A stretch of DNA of 44,671 nt from SIG622 sp045596605 (GCA_045596605.1 JAZOCR010000150.1:1-44671), one strand, 5' to 3'; shown: positions 17,075 to 25,540, counted from the stretch's first letter. Translations and numbers: made by a program. The notes: generated by a model from the letters alone, not told the origin.

Positions 17075-18169
17075 TTAAACGTTAAATCTGAACAGAACTA
17101 CGTCGCCGTCCTGCATAACGTATTCCTTGCCCTCACTGCGCATAAGTCCTTTTTCACGTGCCGTCGCAGTTGAGCCGCATTCAACAAGGTCGTCAAAGGC
17201 AATTACTTCGGCTCTTATAAAGCCACGTTCAAAGTCGGTATGGATTTTACCTGCCGCCTGCGGAGCCTTTGTGCCCTTTGTGATAGTCCAGGCGCGGACT
17301 TCCTCGGGACCTGCCGTAAGATAGCTTATAAGTCCGAGAAGCGAATAGCACGCTTTTACAAGCTTATCAAGTCCGGAGCACTCAAGACCGAGGTCGGAAA
17401 GGAACATAGCCTTGTCCTCGCCCTCAAGCTCTGCAATCTCCGCCTCTATTCCTGCGCAAATTTCAATAATTCCGGAGCCTTCCTCGTCTGCGATTTTCTT
17501 AAGAGCTACGTAATGAGGATTTTCCATCGGGTCATTTGCTATCTGGTCTTCATCAATGTTTGCCGCATATATTACGGGCTTAAGGCTCAGAAGCGGAATT
17601 TCACGGAGCATTTCAAGCTCGTCCTCGGAATAGTCGAGTGTTCTTGCGCTCTTACCCTCGTTTAGAGCTTCTCTGATTTTATTTATAAGGTCGATTTCCT
17701 TTTGCGCACTCTTGTCGCCCTTAAGAATTTTCTGTGCTCTGTCAAGGCGGCGTTCAAGGATTTCTATATCCGAATAAATAAGCTCAAGATTTATGGTTTC
17801 AACGTCAGATGCCGGGTCAACCTTTCCGTTTACGTGAACTATATCGCTGTTTTCAAAGCATCTTACAACGTGAACGATAGCGTCTACCTCACGGATATGT
17901 GAAAGGAACTTATTTCCCAGTCCCTCTCCCTTTGATGCGCCCTTTACAAGACCTGCGATATCAACGAACTCTATTACTGCGGGAGTATATTTTTTCGGGT
18001 CGTACATTTTTGCAAGAACATCAAGACGGCTGTCCGGAACGGGAGCTATACCCACATTTGGGTCGATGGTGCAGAAAGGGTAGTTTGCCGCATCTGCGCC
18101 TGCGTTTGTTATTGCGTTAAAAAGCGTACTTTTTCCGACGTTCGGGAGTCCTACTATACCTAATTTCAT
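17075..18169 (-). CDS. ychF: YchF/Ola1-family ribosome-associated ATPase
   Basis: A 364-residue Obg-related P-loop protein. It shows G1 GLPNVGKST (7-15), DIAGLVKGAS (about 68) and a C-terminal TGS domain (about 280-364: YLTAGPEEVRAWTITKGTKAPQAAG through QDGDVVLFRFNV). The G4 region reads YAANIDE rather than NKxD, as expected for the ATP-preferring YchF group. Length is the usual 363-364. GGAG precedes the ATG. It has its own promoter with a 10-bp palindrome in the leader. Confidence 0.95.
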   Translation of the reverse strand: MKLGIVGLPNVGKSTLFNAITNAGADAANYPFCTIDPNVGIAPVPDSRLDVLAKMYDPKKYTPAVIEFVDIAGLVKGASKGEGLGNKFLSHIREVDAIVHVVRCFENSDIVHVNGKVDPASDVETINLELIYSDIEILERRLDRAQKILKGDKSAQKEIDLINKIREALNEGKSARTLDYSEDELEMLREIPLLSLKPVIYAANIDEDQIANDPMENPHYVALKKIADEEGSGIIEICAGIEAEIAELEGEDKAMFLSDLGLECSGLDKLVKACYSLLGLISYLTAGPEEVRAWTITKGTKAPQAAGKIHTDFERGFIRAEVIAFDDLVECGSTATAREKGLMRSEGKEYVMQDGDVVLFRFNV

Positions 18170-18222
18170 TTTTGTTTCTCCTTGTGTTTACAGCCTTAGT
18201 ATTTCGCAAAGTGAAGCGTCAT

Positions 18223-18285
18223 AATTTGAGTGAAAACGCCCACTCAAATTCACCCCATTGTATCACAAAGGGGTAGTTTATTCAA
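18223..18285 (-). promoter_or_regulatory. ychF promoter and downstream 10-bp palindrome
   Basis: On the - strand, TTGAAT (18285-18280) and TACAAT (18262-18257) are spaced by 17 bases. About 7 bases further, AATTTGAGTG and CACTCAAATT (18250-18241 and 18232-18223) form a perfect inverted repeat with an 8-base loop. It could be a 5'-UTR stem or an operator just after the transcription start; no T-tract follows it. Confidence 0.6.
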
Positions 18286-18334
18286 CGAAAATTTGTAAAT
18301 TTGTCATCGTTGATTTTTACTGCTCCCCTCATTA

Positions 18335-19459
18335 TCAGATAGCCTTTATGTAACAGCGACGGCGGCGGTGCTGACGCTTATCAAAATGTCGCCACATACT
18401 GTGAACGTCGCCGTTGGTTTCAAGCATAGGTCCTGTTTCACAGTATTTAACGCCGTTTTCAATAATCTTCTTTGAAAGTGTCTGTATAAGTATTGCCGGA
18501 AGTCCGAGTGCCTGATAATCAGGATGAACGGCAACAAAAAACATCTCCAAGGTATCGTTTTTGCCGTTGAGTGCTTTAAGCACACGCAGTGCACCAAAGG
18601 GCAGCATCTTACCGTCAGACTTTTTGAGTGCCTTTGCGATAGAGGGAACAAGCACGCCGAAGCCGATAATTTCGCCATTCTTATTTTTAACGGAGCAAAC
18701 GTAATCAAGATTAACCACCGGTATGTAACCGTCAATAGCGTGTTTTATAACCTCGGGAGTAAGCGGTACGGTGCCATAAAGCTTCGAAAAGGCTACGTCA
18801 ATAATCTTGAACGCTTCAAGAGCGTCATTATAAAGCACCTTGCGGCTATTGTAGGTCACAACCTCGTAGCCGTTCTTCTCAATAATATGATTACTGAGTC
18901 TTTCAAAGCGGGGGTCTACCGCTTCCGGAACATTTATACGGTATTCAATCCAGTCAATATCCTTCTTCAGTCCCAGTCGTTCCATGTGGTCAATGTAATA
19001 GGGATGATTATAGAAGGTTATGGAAAGATTAAGCTCGGAAAAGCCTTCCACAAGCATTCCCTCGTGGTCCATATCCGTAAAGCCAATGGGACCCATAATT
19101 TCAGAATACCCCTTTTCCTTGCCCCAGGACACAACCTTATCAAAAAGTGCCTTTGATACTTCATAGTCGTCAATAAAGTCAAAGCGGGTAAAGCGAATAG
19201 CGTTTTTACCCCATTTTTTATTGTAAGCGTGATTTATAAGACCGGCTATTCTGCCGACGATTTTATCGTCCTTATACGCAAGAAACATTTTTGTTTCGCA
19301 AAAAGCATAGGCAGGATTTTTGTCAGGCGTAAAGGTTTCAGTTTCGTCAAGCGCAAGAAAGGGAACGAAAAACTCGTTGTCCCGATAAAGCGAATTCGGA
19401 AACTCAACCCACCTCTTTAAATCCCTTTTTGATGTAACTTCCCTTATAATAACACTCAT
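18335..19459 (-). CDS. GNAT-fold N-acetyltransferase-like protein
   Basis: A 374-residue protein that looks like a duplicated GNAT fold. The N-terminal part has REVTSKRDLKRWVEFPNSLY and MFLAYKDDKIVGRIAGLIN. The C-terminal part has IIGFGVLVPSIAKAL and TLEMFFVAVHPDYQALGLPAILIQTL, the latter like an acetyl-CoA binding region. Similar long proteins are common in Clostridia and Bacteroidetes with unknown substrates. AGAGGA lies 7 bases before the ATG, and the start is 13 bases after the PAP2 stop, so it is the third gene of a lipid-type operon. Substrate unknown; an acyl or aminoacyl transfer at the membrane is possible. Confidence 0.7.
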   Translation of the reverse strand: MSVIIREVTSKRDLKRWVEFPNSLYRDNEFFVPFLALDETETFTPDKNPAYAFCETKMFLAYKDDKIVGRIAGLINHAYNKKWGKNAIRFTRFDFIDDYEVSKALFDKVVSWGKEKGYSEIMGPIGFTDMDHEGMLVEGFSELNLSITFYNHPYYIDHMERLGLKKDIDWIEYRINVPEAVDPRFERLSNHIIEKNGYEVVTYNSRKVLYNDALEAFKIIDVAFSKLYGTVPLTPEVIKHAIDGYIPVVNLDYVCSVKNKNGEIIGFGVLVPSIAKALKKSDGKMLPFGALRVLKALNGKNDTLEMFFVAVHPDYQALGLPAILIQTLSKKIIENGVKYCETGPMLETNGDVHSMWRHFDKRQHRRRRCYIKAI

Positions 19460-19472
19460 AAACCCGTCCTCT

Positions 19473-20144
19473 TTAAATATTTTCTTTTTTCTTATAAAAG
19501 ACTTTAAATACTAATATTTCAGCAAGCAGACAAACCGGTAATGCTGCGAAGAAATCTACTGCCGAGTGTTGCTTTATAAACATCGTGGATAAACAAATAA
19601 GCACAGCCGCAAGTGTAACAAAGGCTTTCCACAGCCCTGATACGTTCTTTGCCTTGAGCCACACGGAAGCAATTCCGATAGAATAGGCACAGTGCAGTGA
19701 CGGACAAACTCCGGTGTTGGTATCAAATGAATATATAAGACCGATGCAAGTAGTCAGAAAATTTTCTCTTGGAAATTCCGACGGTCTGAGATTCTGACAG
19801 TTGGGGTAAAGTATATATACAATCATAGCGCAAATCTGCGTGATTATAATAAAGGTTTGCAGCTTTTTAAAGCTGTCTACGTCATAAAGAGCAAACCATA
19901 CAAGCGAAAATACGATTAGTGCATACCAGAACACATAAGGCAGCAAAAACCATTCGCAAAAGGGAATAATATCGTCAAGGCCGCAGTGAATAACGTGACA
20001 TTTTTCCACAGGAATGAGGTTTTCCGTAAGAAAATAAAGCGCAAAATAAATAATCCAGCCAAGAAGCAGCCAAAGGTGAGAAAACTCGGGAGTATTCAGC
20101 TTTGAAAAGCGGAATTTGCGGTAATCTACAACGGGAGCTCTGAT
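19473..20144 (-). CDS. PAP2-family membrane phosphatase (probable ATC start)
   Basis: About 223 residues with five or six membrane segments. PAP2 motifs are present in order: CQNLRP for motif 1, GVCPSLHCAYSIG for motif 2 (His in PSLH), and FIKQHSAVDFFAALP for motif 3. Members dephosphorylate lipid phosphates or act as inositol-phosphoceramide-synthase-like transferases. The ORF can be extended to ATG 20267, but those extra residues are read out of frame through the upstream acyltransferase. A perfect AAGGAGG at 20158-20152 sits exactly 7 bases before an in-frame ATC (20144-20142), and the family similarity I recognise starts just after it (DYRKFRFSKLNTPEF). I therefore propose a non-canonical ATC start. 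The gene overlaps the acyltransferase end. Confidence 0.78.
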   Translation of the reverse strand: MRAPVVDYRKFRFSKLNTPEFSHLWLLLGWIIYFALYFLTENLIPVEKCHVIHCGLDDIIPFCEWFLLPYVFWYALIVFSLVWFALYDVDSFKKLQTFIIITQICAMIVYILYPNCQNLRPSEFPRENFLTTCIGLIYSFDTNTGVCPSLHCAYSIGIASVWLKAKNVSGLWKAFVTLAAVLICLSTMFIKQHSAVDFFAALPVCLLAEILVFKVFYKKKENI

Positions 20145-20902
20145 TTTTCCGCCTCCTTCTGCACATTCTTGGGATAAAGTCGCTTTGGAATATTGCGGTA
20201 AGGAATAACGGTATGAGGCGGCAAACCGGATGCAATATCGGTAATTTCTTTCATAAGACAGTCGCATATACGGCGGCGCTCTTCATTTATAGGGGCGTCA
20301 GATAAAAATTTAATTCCCTTGCCTAAATACATCTTTTTAAGATTTGGTGCTATGTAAAGCGGCACAAAGGAAAGCTCTTTTCCTGTGCGCTTATAATAAA
20401 GCCTTGCTACGTCGACGAAGCCTTCCTGAAAGTCGTAAATAATGTTATTGTACTTTTTATCCTGTTCGGGGAAAATAACAATGCTGTTTCCCTTTTGCAT
20501 TTTAGAAATAGATTCTCTGAAGGTACTCAGAATATGGTCGTCTTTATAAACGGCAATTGTTCGTGCGTTGTTGAAAATCACCACGGACAGAGGCGCAATA
20601 ACGTAAGAAGCCGCCTTGAAAAAGGGGCGTAGGACCTTTGTCTTTTGCGACCAGAAGTCGCTGTATGCGTATGCGGGTACTTCTTTAAGCTTCATCATCT
20701 GTGATGCGCACCAGGTATAGCAGTTATCCGGAAAATACAGCTCGCAGGCAATAGGACCGTGAAGCTGTGCGTGGTTGCCGACGATAACGCAGGGCTCGTC
20801 CGGAAGATTTTCCAGACCCACAATTTCCGTTTTCGGATATATAAGTCGTATAAATTCTTTAATGGCTATAAAAAGCCGGGATTTCTTTTTGGCTTCGTTC
20901 AC
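20126..20902 (-). CDS. Lysophospholipid/1-acylglycerol-3-phosphate acyltransferase-like protein
   Basis: A 258-residue PlsC-like acyltransferase. The acyl-acceptor motif is VGNHAQLHGPIACEL at about residues 40-55 (NHxxxxxP variant of HX4D), and GNSIVIFPEQDKKYN at about 138-152 corresponds to the FPEG block. It has a short hydrophobic centre (ASYVIAPLSVVIF). It starts at GTG 20902, with AGAAGGTGA 7 bases upstream. PAP2 and GNAT-like genes follow on the same strand, so a small phospholipid or glycolipid remodelling unit is likely. Confidence 0.8.
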   Translation of the reverse strand: MNEAKKKSRLFIAIKEFIRLIYPKTEIVGLENLPDEPCVIVGNHAQLHGPIACELYFPDNCYTWCASQMMKLKEVPAYAYSDFWSQKTKVLRPFFKAASYVIAPLSVVIFNNARTIAVYKDDHILSTFRESISKMQKGNSIVIFPEQDKKYNNIIYDFQEGFVDVARLYYKRTGKELSFVPLYIAPNLKKMYLGKGIKFLSDAPINEERRRICDCLMKEITDIASGLPPHTVIPYRNIPKRLYPKNVQKEAEKSELPL

Positions 20903-21006
20903 CGTGTTTCACCTTCTGATTTTAGCCTTGATTTATTATCTCATAATACTTATTCGTGATGGCGATTTAAAATTCGCAGAGTTAATTTTTATGCGTTCAT
21001 TTTTCT

Positions 21007-21091
21007 CGTCCCGAAGGGACATATCGCACCAATAGGTATATCGCATCCGCAAGGATATATCGCAAATTCCTAAAGGAATTTATATCGCTGA
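21007..21091. repeat. 85-bp hairpin string, copy 1
   Basis: Four small hairpins are strung on an ATATCGC linker: GTCCCgaaGGGAC, ACCaataGGT, ATCCgcaaGGAT and AAATTCCtaaaGGAATTT. The unit recurs at 21213-21297 with only two differences. No gene lies in 20903-21422; this string, its copy and related ATATCGC segments between them fill most of the gap. Confidence 0.85.
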
Positions 21092-21212
21092 GTTCAAATG
21101 TCGCTTATTTAGTGATATACTCGCTAACGCTCGTGCGATATATTTTCACTATATTCAAATGCGATATAACTCCGCACAGCTTCGTTGCGATATGATATAA
21201 ATTCCTTTTTCC

Positions 21213-21297
21213 CGTCCCGAAGGGACATGTCGCACCAATAGGTATATCGCATCCGTAAGGATATATCGCAAATTCCTAAAGGAATTTATATCGCTGA
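21213..21297. repeat. 85-bp hairpin string, copy 2
   Basis: A direct repeat of 21007-21091 with 83 of 85 bases identical (A/G in the ACATRTCGC linker, C/T in the ATCC loop). The 121 bases between copies hold more GCGATAT/ATATCGC motifs in both orientations, and a TGATTTCATC/GATGAAATCA hairpin follows at about 21295-21319. Confidence 0.85.
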
Positions 21298-21374
21298 TTT
21301 CATCAAAGATGAAATCATTATACCACAAAGATTACAAAAAATCAATAAAAATGTTGAATTTTGTAATTATATGA

Positions 21375-21410
21375 AAAGAAAACCGTCCGGCGAAGCCACA
21401 AACGGTTTTC
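21375..21410 (-). terminator. Terminator of the FAD-protein gene
   Basis: On the - strand, GAAAACCGT and ACGGTTTTC form a stem about 13 bases after the stop codon, followed by TTTTC. The T-run is short but usable. Confidence 0.65.
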
Positions 21411-21422
21411 AAAGCTATATTG

Positions 21423-22814
21423 TTATATGAGCTTTCTGCCCATAAGTACGCCCATAACAGACGCCATCATAAGACCTCTCGTCCATCCGCTTGAGTCGCC
21501 AAGGCAGTGAAGTCCCTTGACGCTGGTGTTGAGGTTTTCGTCCATAGTAACTCTGTTACTGTAGAATTTTAATTCCGGTGAGTAAAGAAGCGTTTCGGTA
21601 GAGGCAAAGCCCGGTACTACCTCGTCAAGTGCCCAGATAAAGTTTACTATATTGGTCATGGCACGGTAAGGTATTGCCGCCGTTATGTCACCCGCAACTG
21701 CGTCGGGAAGTGTGGGCCTCAGATTTGACTGTGCAAGCTCCTTTTCCCAGGTGCGCTTGCCGTCAATAATATCGCCGAAGCGCTGAACGAGAATGTGTCC
21801 GTTTGCAAGCATATTTGAAAGTTCGCCCACCTTCTGCGCATAGGCTATGGGCTGATTGAAGGGCACGCTGAAGTTGTGGGAAACAAGAATTGCGAGGTTA
21901 GTGTTATTGGACTTGGTTTCCTTATAGGAATGACCGTTTACTACCGCAAGGTCGTTGTCGTAGTTTTCCTGGCTTACAAAACCGCCGGGGTTCTGGCAGA
22001 AGGTTCTTACCTTATTCTTAAAGGGCTTGGGGTAGCCTATGAGCTTTGACTCATAGAGCACCTTATTTACCTGCTCCATAATCTCATTACGAACCTCGAC
22101 TCTTACGCCGATATCAACCGTACCCGGCTCGTGTGCAATTCCAAACTCGGTACACACGTGTTCAAGCCACTCTGCGCCTCTGCGTCCGGTTGCTACGATG
22201 GTTTCGTCTGCGAAGATATCCTCGCTGTTTCCCTTTGTATCACAGGTATTTGCGCCAAGGCACACTCCGTCCTTTATAATAAGGTTGGTACATTCAACAC
22301 CGAAGCGCATTTCCACGCCATTTTCTTCAAGATATTTTTCAATAGAGTAATAAATATCCTGTGCCTTTTCTGTACCGAGATGACGTATCGGACAGTCAAC
22401 AAGCTTAAGTCCCGCCTTGATTGCACGCTTTCTTATCTCTTTTACCTCCTCCGGATTGCTGATGCCCTCGATATGCTCGTCAGCACCAAATTCGAGATAA
22501 ATTTTATCTGTATATTCTATTGTTTCCTGAACGAGATTTTCTCCCACGAGTCTTGGCAAATCTCCGCCAACGTCAGAGCTTAAGGAGAGCTTTCCGTCAG
22601 AAAATGCACCCGCACCGGAAAATCCGGTAGTTATATGGCAGAAGGGCTCGCAGCTTACGCACTGCTTTGTCTTTGCCTTTGGGCAGCTTCTCTTTTCGAT
22701 AGGTGCGCCCTTTTCAACTATAATGATATTCTTTTTTGAGCCGAGTCTTATCATTTCAAGGGCGGTAAAAATACCTGCAGGACCTGCGCCAATTATAAGA
22801 ACATCTTTTTTCAT
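21423..22814 (-). CDS. FAD-dependent oxidoreductase of the COG2509 type
   Basis: A 463-residue cytoplasmic flavoprotein. The N-terminal dinucleotide motif is LIIGAGPAGIFTALEM (about 6-21), followed by EKGAPIEKRSCP and a Cys cluster (CPKAKTKQCVSCEPFC, about 44-59) that might bind metal or Fe-S. A second glycine motif IVATGRRGAEWL occurs at about 209. The end reads GLHCLGDSSGWTRGLMMAS, a typical FAD-binding close. The family is annotated as uncharacterised FAD-dependent dehydrogenase; substrate unknown. A single gene with its own promoter and terminator. Confidence 0.85.
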   Translation of the reverse strand: MKKDVLIIGAGPAGIFTALEMIRLGSKKNIIIVEKGAPIEKRSCPKAKTKQCVSCEPFCHITTGFSGAGAFSDGKLSLSSDVGGDLPRLVGENLVQETIEYTDKIYLEFGADEHIEGISNPEEVKEIRKRAIKAGLKLVDCPIRHLGTEKAQDIYYSIEKYLEENGVEMRFGVECTNLIIKDGVCLGANTCDTKGNSEDIFADETIVATGRRGAEWLEHVCTEFGIAHEPGTVDIGVRVEVRNEIMEQVNKVLYESKLIGYPKPFKNKVRTFCQNPGGFVSQENYDNDLAVVNGHSYKETKSNNTNLAILVSHNFSVPFNQPIAYAQKVGELSNMLANGHILVQRFGDIIDGKRTWEKELAQSNLRPTLPDAVAGDITAAIPYRAMTNIVNFIWALDEVVPGFASTETLLYSPELKFYSNRVTMDENLNTSVKGLHCLGDSSGWTRGLMMASVMGVLMGRKLI

Positions 22815-22857
22815 TTGTATGTGTTCCTTTCATTTGTACAATTCTATCACAGACACG

Positions 22858-22886
22858 ATTATATCACTTCGCACAAATATAGTCCA
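22858..22886 (-). promoter_or_regulatory. Promoter of the FAD-protein gene
   Basis: On the - strand, TGGACT (22886-22881) and TATAAT (22863-22858) are spaced by 17 bases, with the start codon about 43 bases downstream. Confidence 0.5.
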
Positions 22887-22920
22887 CATTTTCGATAAAA
22901 TTTAATTAAAGATTTACAGA

Positions 22921-25452
22921 TTACTTTATAATTTTATAGCCTTCTTCTGTTATGGCATCTTCAAGAAGCCTTTTATCCACTTCTTTTGAAAGTTTTACTG
23001 TTGCAGTTCCGTTTTCATGATTGGCAGTAGCTTCTTCCACTCCGTCTACTTTTTCAAGTGCCTTTTTTACGTGCGCCTCGCAGTGGTGGCACATCATACC
23101 TTCAATTTTAAGTGTTATTTCCATTTCCTTTTCCTCCGTAATTTCTGTATTTATAGTTCTGTCTGTTTCATAGGAAAAATCATACTTTTCTGCCTTGAAA
23201 CCATTCAGCCGCAGTGCGTTGCTTACAACACACACGCTTGAAAGTCCCATAGCAAGCGCTCCGAGCATCGGACTCAGGGTTACACCAAGGGGCACGAGCA
23301 CACCTGCCGCAACCGGTATTCCTATGCAGTTATAGATAAATGCCCAGAAGAGATTTTGCCGTATATTCCTCAGAACCGCCCTTGAAAGCCGCACTGCGTT
23401 TGCCGCATCTACAAGACTTCCCTTTGTAAGAATTACTCCCGCTGTGTCACGGGCGATGTCCGTGCCGGTGCCGATTGCAATACCCACGTCAGCACTTGCA
23501 AGTGCCGGAGCGTCGTTTATTCCGTCGCCTACCATTGCCACCTTGCCCTGCATCTTTAGCTTTTCAATTTCCTTCGACTTGCTGCTGGGTGTTGCACCGG
23601 AAATTGCCCTTTCAATTCCTGCTTTTTCAGCTATAGCCGCCGTCACCTCGGCATTATCTCCGGAGAGAAGTACCACCGAAAGTCCCATTTTTTTCATAAG
23701 CTCGACACCCGCACGGCTGTCATCTTTGACAGTGTCCTGTGCCGCTATAAGACCGAGGACTTTGTCCTCACTTGCGAAAAACAGAGGAGTGTTGCCTTTT
23801 TCTGAAAGCTCTGATGCTTTGTCCGTTATCTCTTTCGGAATTTCCACCTTGCAGTTGTCCTTTATATATCCGGGCTTTCCGCCAAAGTATTTCTTACCGT
23901 TTATCTCTGCTGAAACTCCGCTTCCGACGCTTGCCACAAAATCCTCGGTATCAGAGAGCGGTACTCCCTTCCCCTCGCAATAGGCGCATACTGCCACGGC
24001 AAGCGGGTGCTCGCTCTTTTTTTCAAGGGAAAAGGCGATGGAAAGAAGCTCTGCTTCGGAAATTCCGACTGCGGGATATACACCGGTAACGCTGATGTTT
24101 CCACTTGTTACCGTGCCGGTCTTGTCAAGCACCACCGTTTTTACTCTGCCGAGATTTTCCAGCATTTCTGCGTTTTTAAAGAGAATATTGTGCTTTGCGC
24201 CAACGCCGCTGCCCACCATTATTGCAACGGGAGTTGCAAGTCCAAGAGAGCAGGGACAGCTAATAACAAGCACGGAAATAGCCCTTGCAAGCGCAAAGCC
24301 GAAGCTTTCGCCGAGAATCAGCCACACTATCGCCGTAACAAGTGCGATAGCCATAACAGCCGGCACGAATATCGCCGCCACCTTGTCTGCCGCCTTGGCA
24401 ATGGGTGCCTTTGAGGATGCGGCATCGTTTACCGTCTGAATAATTTTTGAAAGCACGGTGTCTGTGCCAACCCTTGTGGCACGGCACTTTATAAAGCCCG
24501 ATGTATTTACCGTTGCGCCAACCACAGTATCACCCTCAGACTTTTCCACCGGCACGCTCTCGCCGGTGATTGCCGATTCGTTTATCGCAGTGTGTCCCTC
24601 TATAATAAAGCCGTCAACCGGAATCTGCTCTCCCGGTCGAACAATAAAGATGTCACCAACCACAAGCTCTGAAATATTAACTGTTATTTCCTTGCCATCA
24701 CGGAGCACTACCGCACTTTCCGGCACAAGACCCTCAAGGGCACGCAGTGCGTCACTTGTTTTACTCTTTGACCGGGCTTCAAGGGCTTTTCCTACGGTAA
24801 TAAGCGCAAGTATCATAGCAGAGGACTCAAAATACAGCTCGTGAAGAAGGTGGGCGGCACCTGTCACATCTCCGTCTGCAAGGCGTCTACACATAATAAA
24901 AAGCACTGCCGTACTGTAAAGAAACGCCGCCCCCGAGCCGATAGCAACAAGTGCGTCCATATTTGGAGAGAGGCGCAGAATAGATTTTGCACCGCTTACA
25001 AAAAACTTGCCGTTTATTATCATAACTATAACAGCGCAAAGCATCTGCACAAGGGCTATTCCTGCAGGGTTTCCGTGGAAAAATGCCGGAATCGGAAGTC
25101 CGAGCATACTGTGTCCCATGGAAAAATACATAAGAATTACAAGAAAAACAAGCGAAAGTGAAAGTCTTTTTAAAAGCCTTGATGCTTCGCTCTTTTCAGA
25201 CTTTGATGCGTCATTTAAAGAGGTGCTTTTTTGTGCAGTATTTGCTAAAGACTCTGAAGCCACCGATGCGCCGTAGCCTGCCTTTTCCACTGCAGAAATT
25301 ACCGTTTCTTCCGTTACCTTACCGGTCACCGTCATACTTCCGGTGAGAAGATTTACCGCACATTCCTCGACGCCCTCAAGGGCACACACTGCCTTTTCAA
25401 CTCTTGCACTGCAGGCAGCACAGCTCATGCCCGTGACGTTATATTTTTTCAA
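22921..25452 (-). CDS. copA: Copper-translocating P1B-type ATPase with N- and C-terminal HMA domains
   Basis: An 843-residue membrane pump predicted to export Cu+. The N-terminal metal-binding domain has GMSCAACS (Cys11, Cys14). After eight membrane segments the core motifs are TGESVPVEK, the metal-site SCPCSLGLATP, the phosphorylation site DKTGT, SEHPLA and GDGINDAPA. A second HMA domain occupies about residues 780-843 (GMMCHHCEAH, Cys788 and Cys791), joined by a charged linker, so a CopZ-like chaperone is fused to the C-terminus. The start codon is TTG at 25452, preceded by AAAGGTG at good spacing. The family is Cu+ or Ag+ specific, judging from CPC. It is monocistronic, with a structured leader. 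Confidence 0.93.
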   Translation of the reverse strand: MKKYNVTGMSCAACSARVEKAVCALEGVEECAVNLLTGSMTVTGKVTEETVISAVEKAGYGASVASESLANTAQKSTSLNDASKSEKSEASRLLKRLSLSLVFLVILMYFSMGHSMLGLPIPAFFHGNPAGIALVQMLCAVIVMIINGKFFVSGAKSILRLSPNMDALVAIGSGAAFLYSTAVLFIMCRRLADGDVTGAAHLLHELYFESSAMILALITVGKALEARSKSKTSDALRALEGLVPESAVVLRDGKEITVNISELVVGDIFIVRPGEQIPVDGFIIEGHTAINESAITGESVPVEKSEGDTVVGATVNTSGFIKCRATRVGTDTVLSKIIQTVNDAASSKAPIAKAADKVAAIFVPAVMAIALVTAIVWLILGESFGFALARAISVLVISCPCSLGLATPVAIMVGSGVGAKHNILFKNAEMLENLGRVKTVVLDKTGTVTSGNISVTGVYPAVGISEAELLSIAFSLEKKSEHPLAVAVCAYCEGKGVPLSDTEDFVASVGSGVSAEINGKKYFGGKPGYIKDNCKVEIPKEITDKASELSEKGNTPLFFASEDKVLGLIAAQDTVKDDSRAGVELMKKMGLSVVLLSGDNAEVTAAIAEKAGIERAISGATPSSKSKEIEKLKMQGKVAMVGDGINDAPALASADVGIAIGTGTDIARDTAGVILTKGSLVDAANAVRLSRAVLRNIRQNLFWAFIYNCIGIPVAAGVLVPLGVTLSPMLGALAMGLSSVCVVSNALRLNGFKAEKYDFSYETDRTINTEITEEKEMEITLKIEGMMCHHCEAHVKKALEKVDGVEEATANHENGTATVKLSKEVDKRLLEDAITEEGYKIIK

Positions 25453-25477
25453 GCTATCACCTTTTTCTTAAAAAACT

Positions 25478-25500
25478 CAGGTTAGCGAAAACTAACCCTG
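25478..25500 (-). promoter_or_regulatory. Palindrome in the copA leader (operator or attenuator)
   Basis: GGTTAG-CGAAAA-CTAACC at 25480-25497. It has the same half-sites and the same 6-base spacing as the elements at feoA (30770-30787) and feoB (31062-31079). On the copA strand the inverted repeat is followed closely by TTTTTT, so a transcription attenuator is an equally fair reading. It lies about 28 bases before the TTG start. Confidence 0.55.
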
Positions 25501-25540
25501 TTTTATGAAATAAAGAGATTTACATCTCCGTATAAATATT

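Noticed and set aside
18524..19156. Open frame (210 codons) on the + strand across the GNAT-like gene
   Set aside because: Antisense to a gene with clear family patterns, a ribosome site and operon context.
20145..20267. Longer PAP2 gene starting at ATG 20267
   Set aside because: The extra residues (MRLSYERNYRYCIRF..) are an out-of-frame reading of the acyltransferase gene, with no ribosome site at that ATG and no family similarity.
21007..21297. CRISPR array
   Set aside because: The repeated ATATCGC linkers are too short, the spacers are palindromes instead of unique sequence, the 85-base unit repeats only twice, and there are no cas genes.
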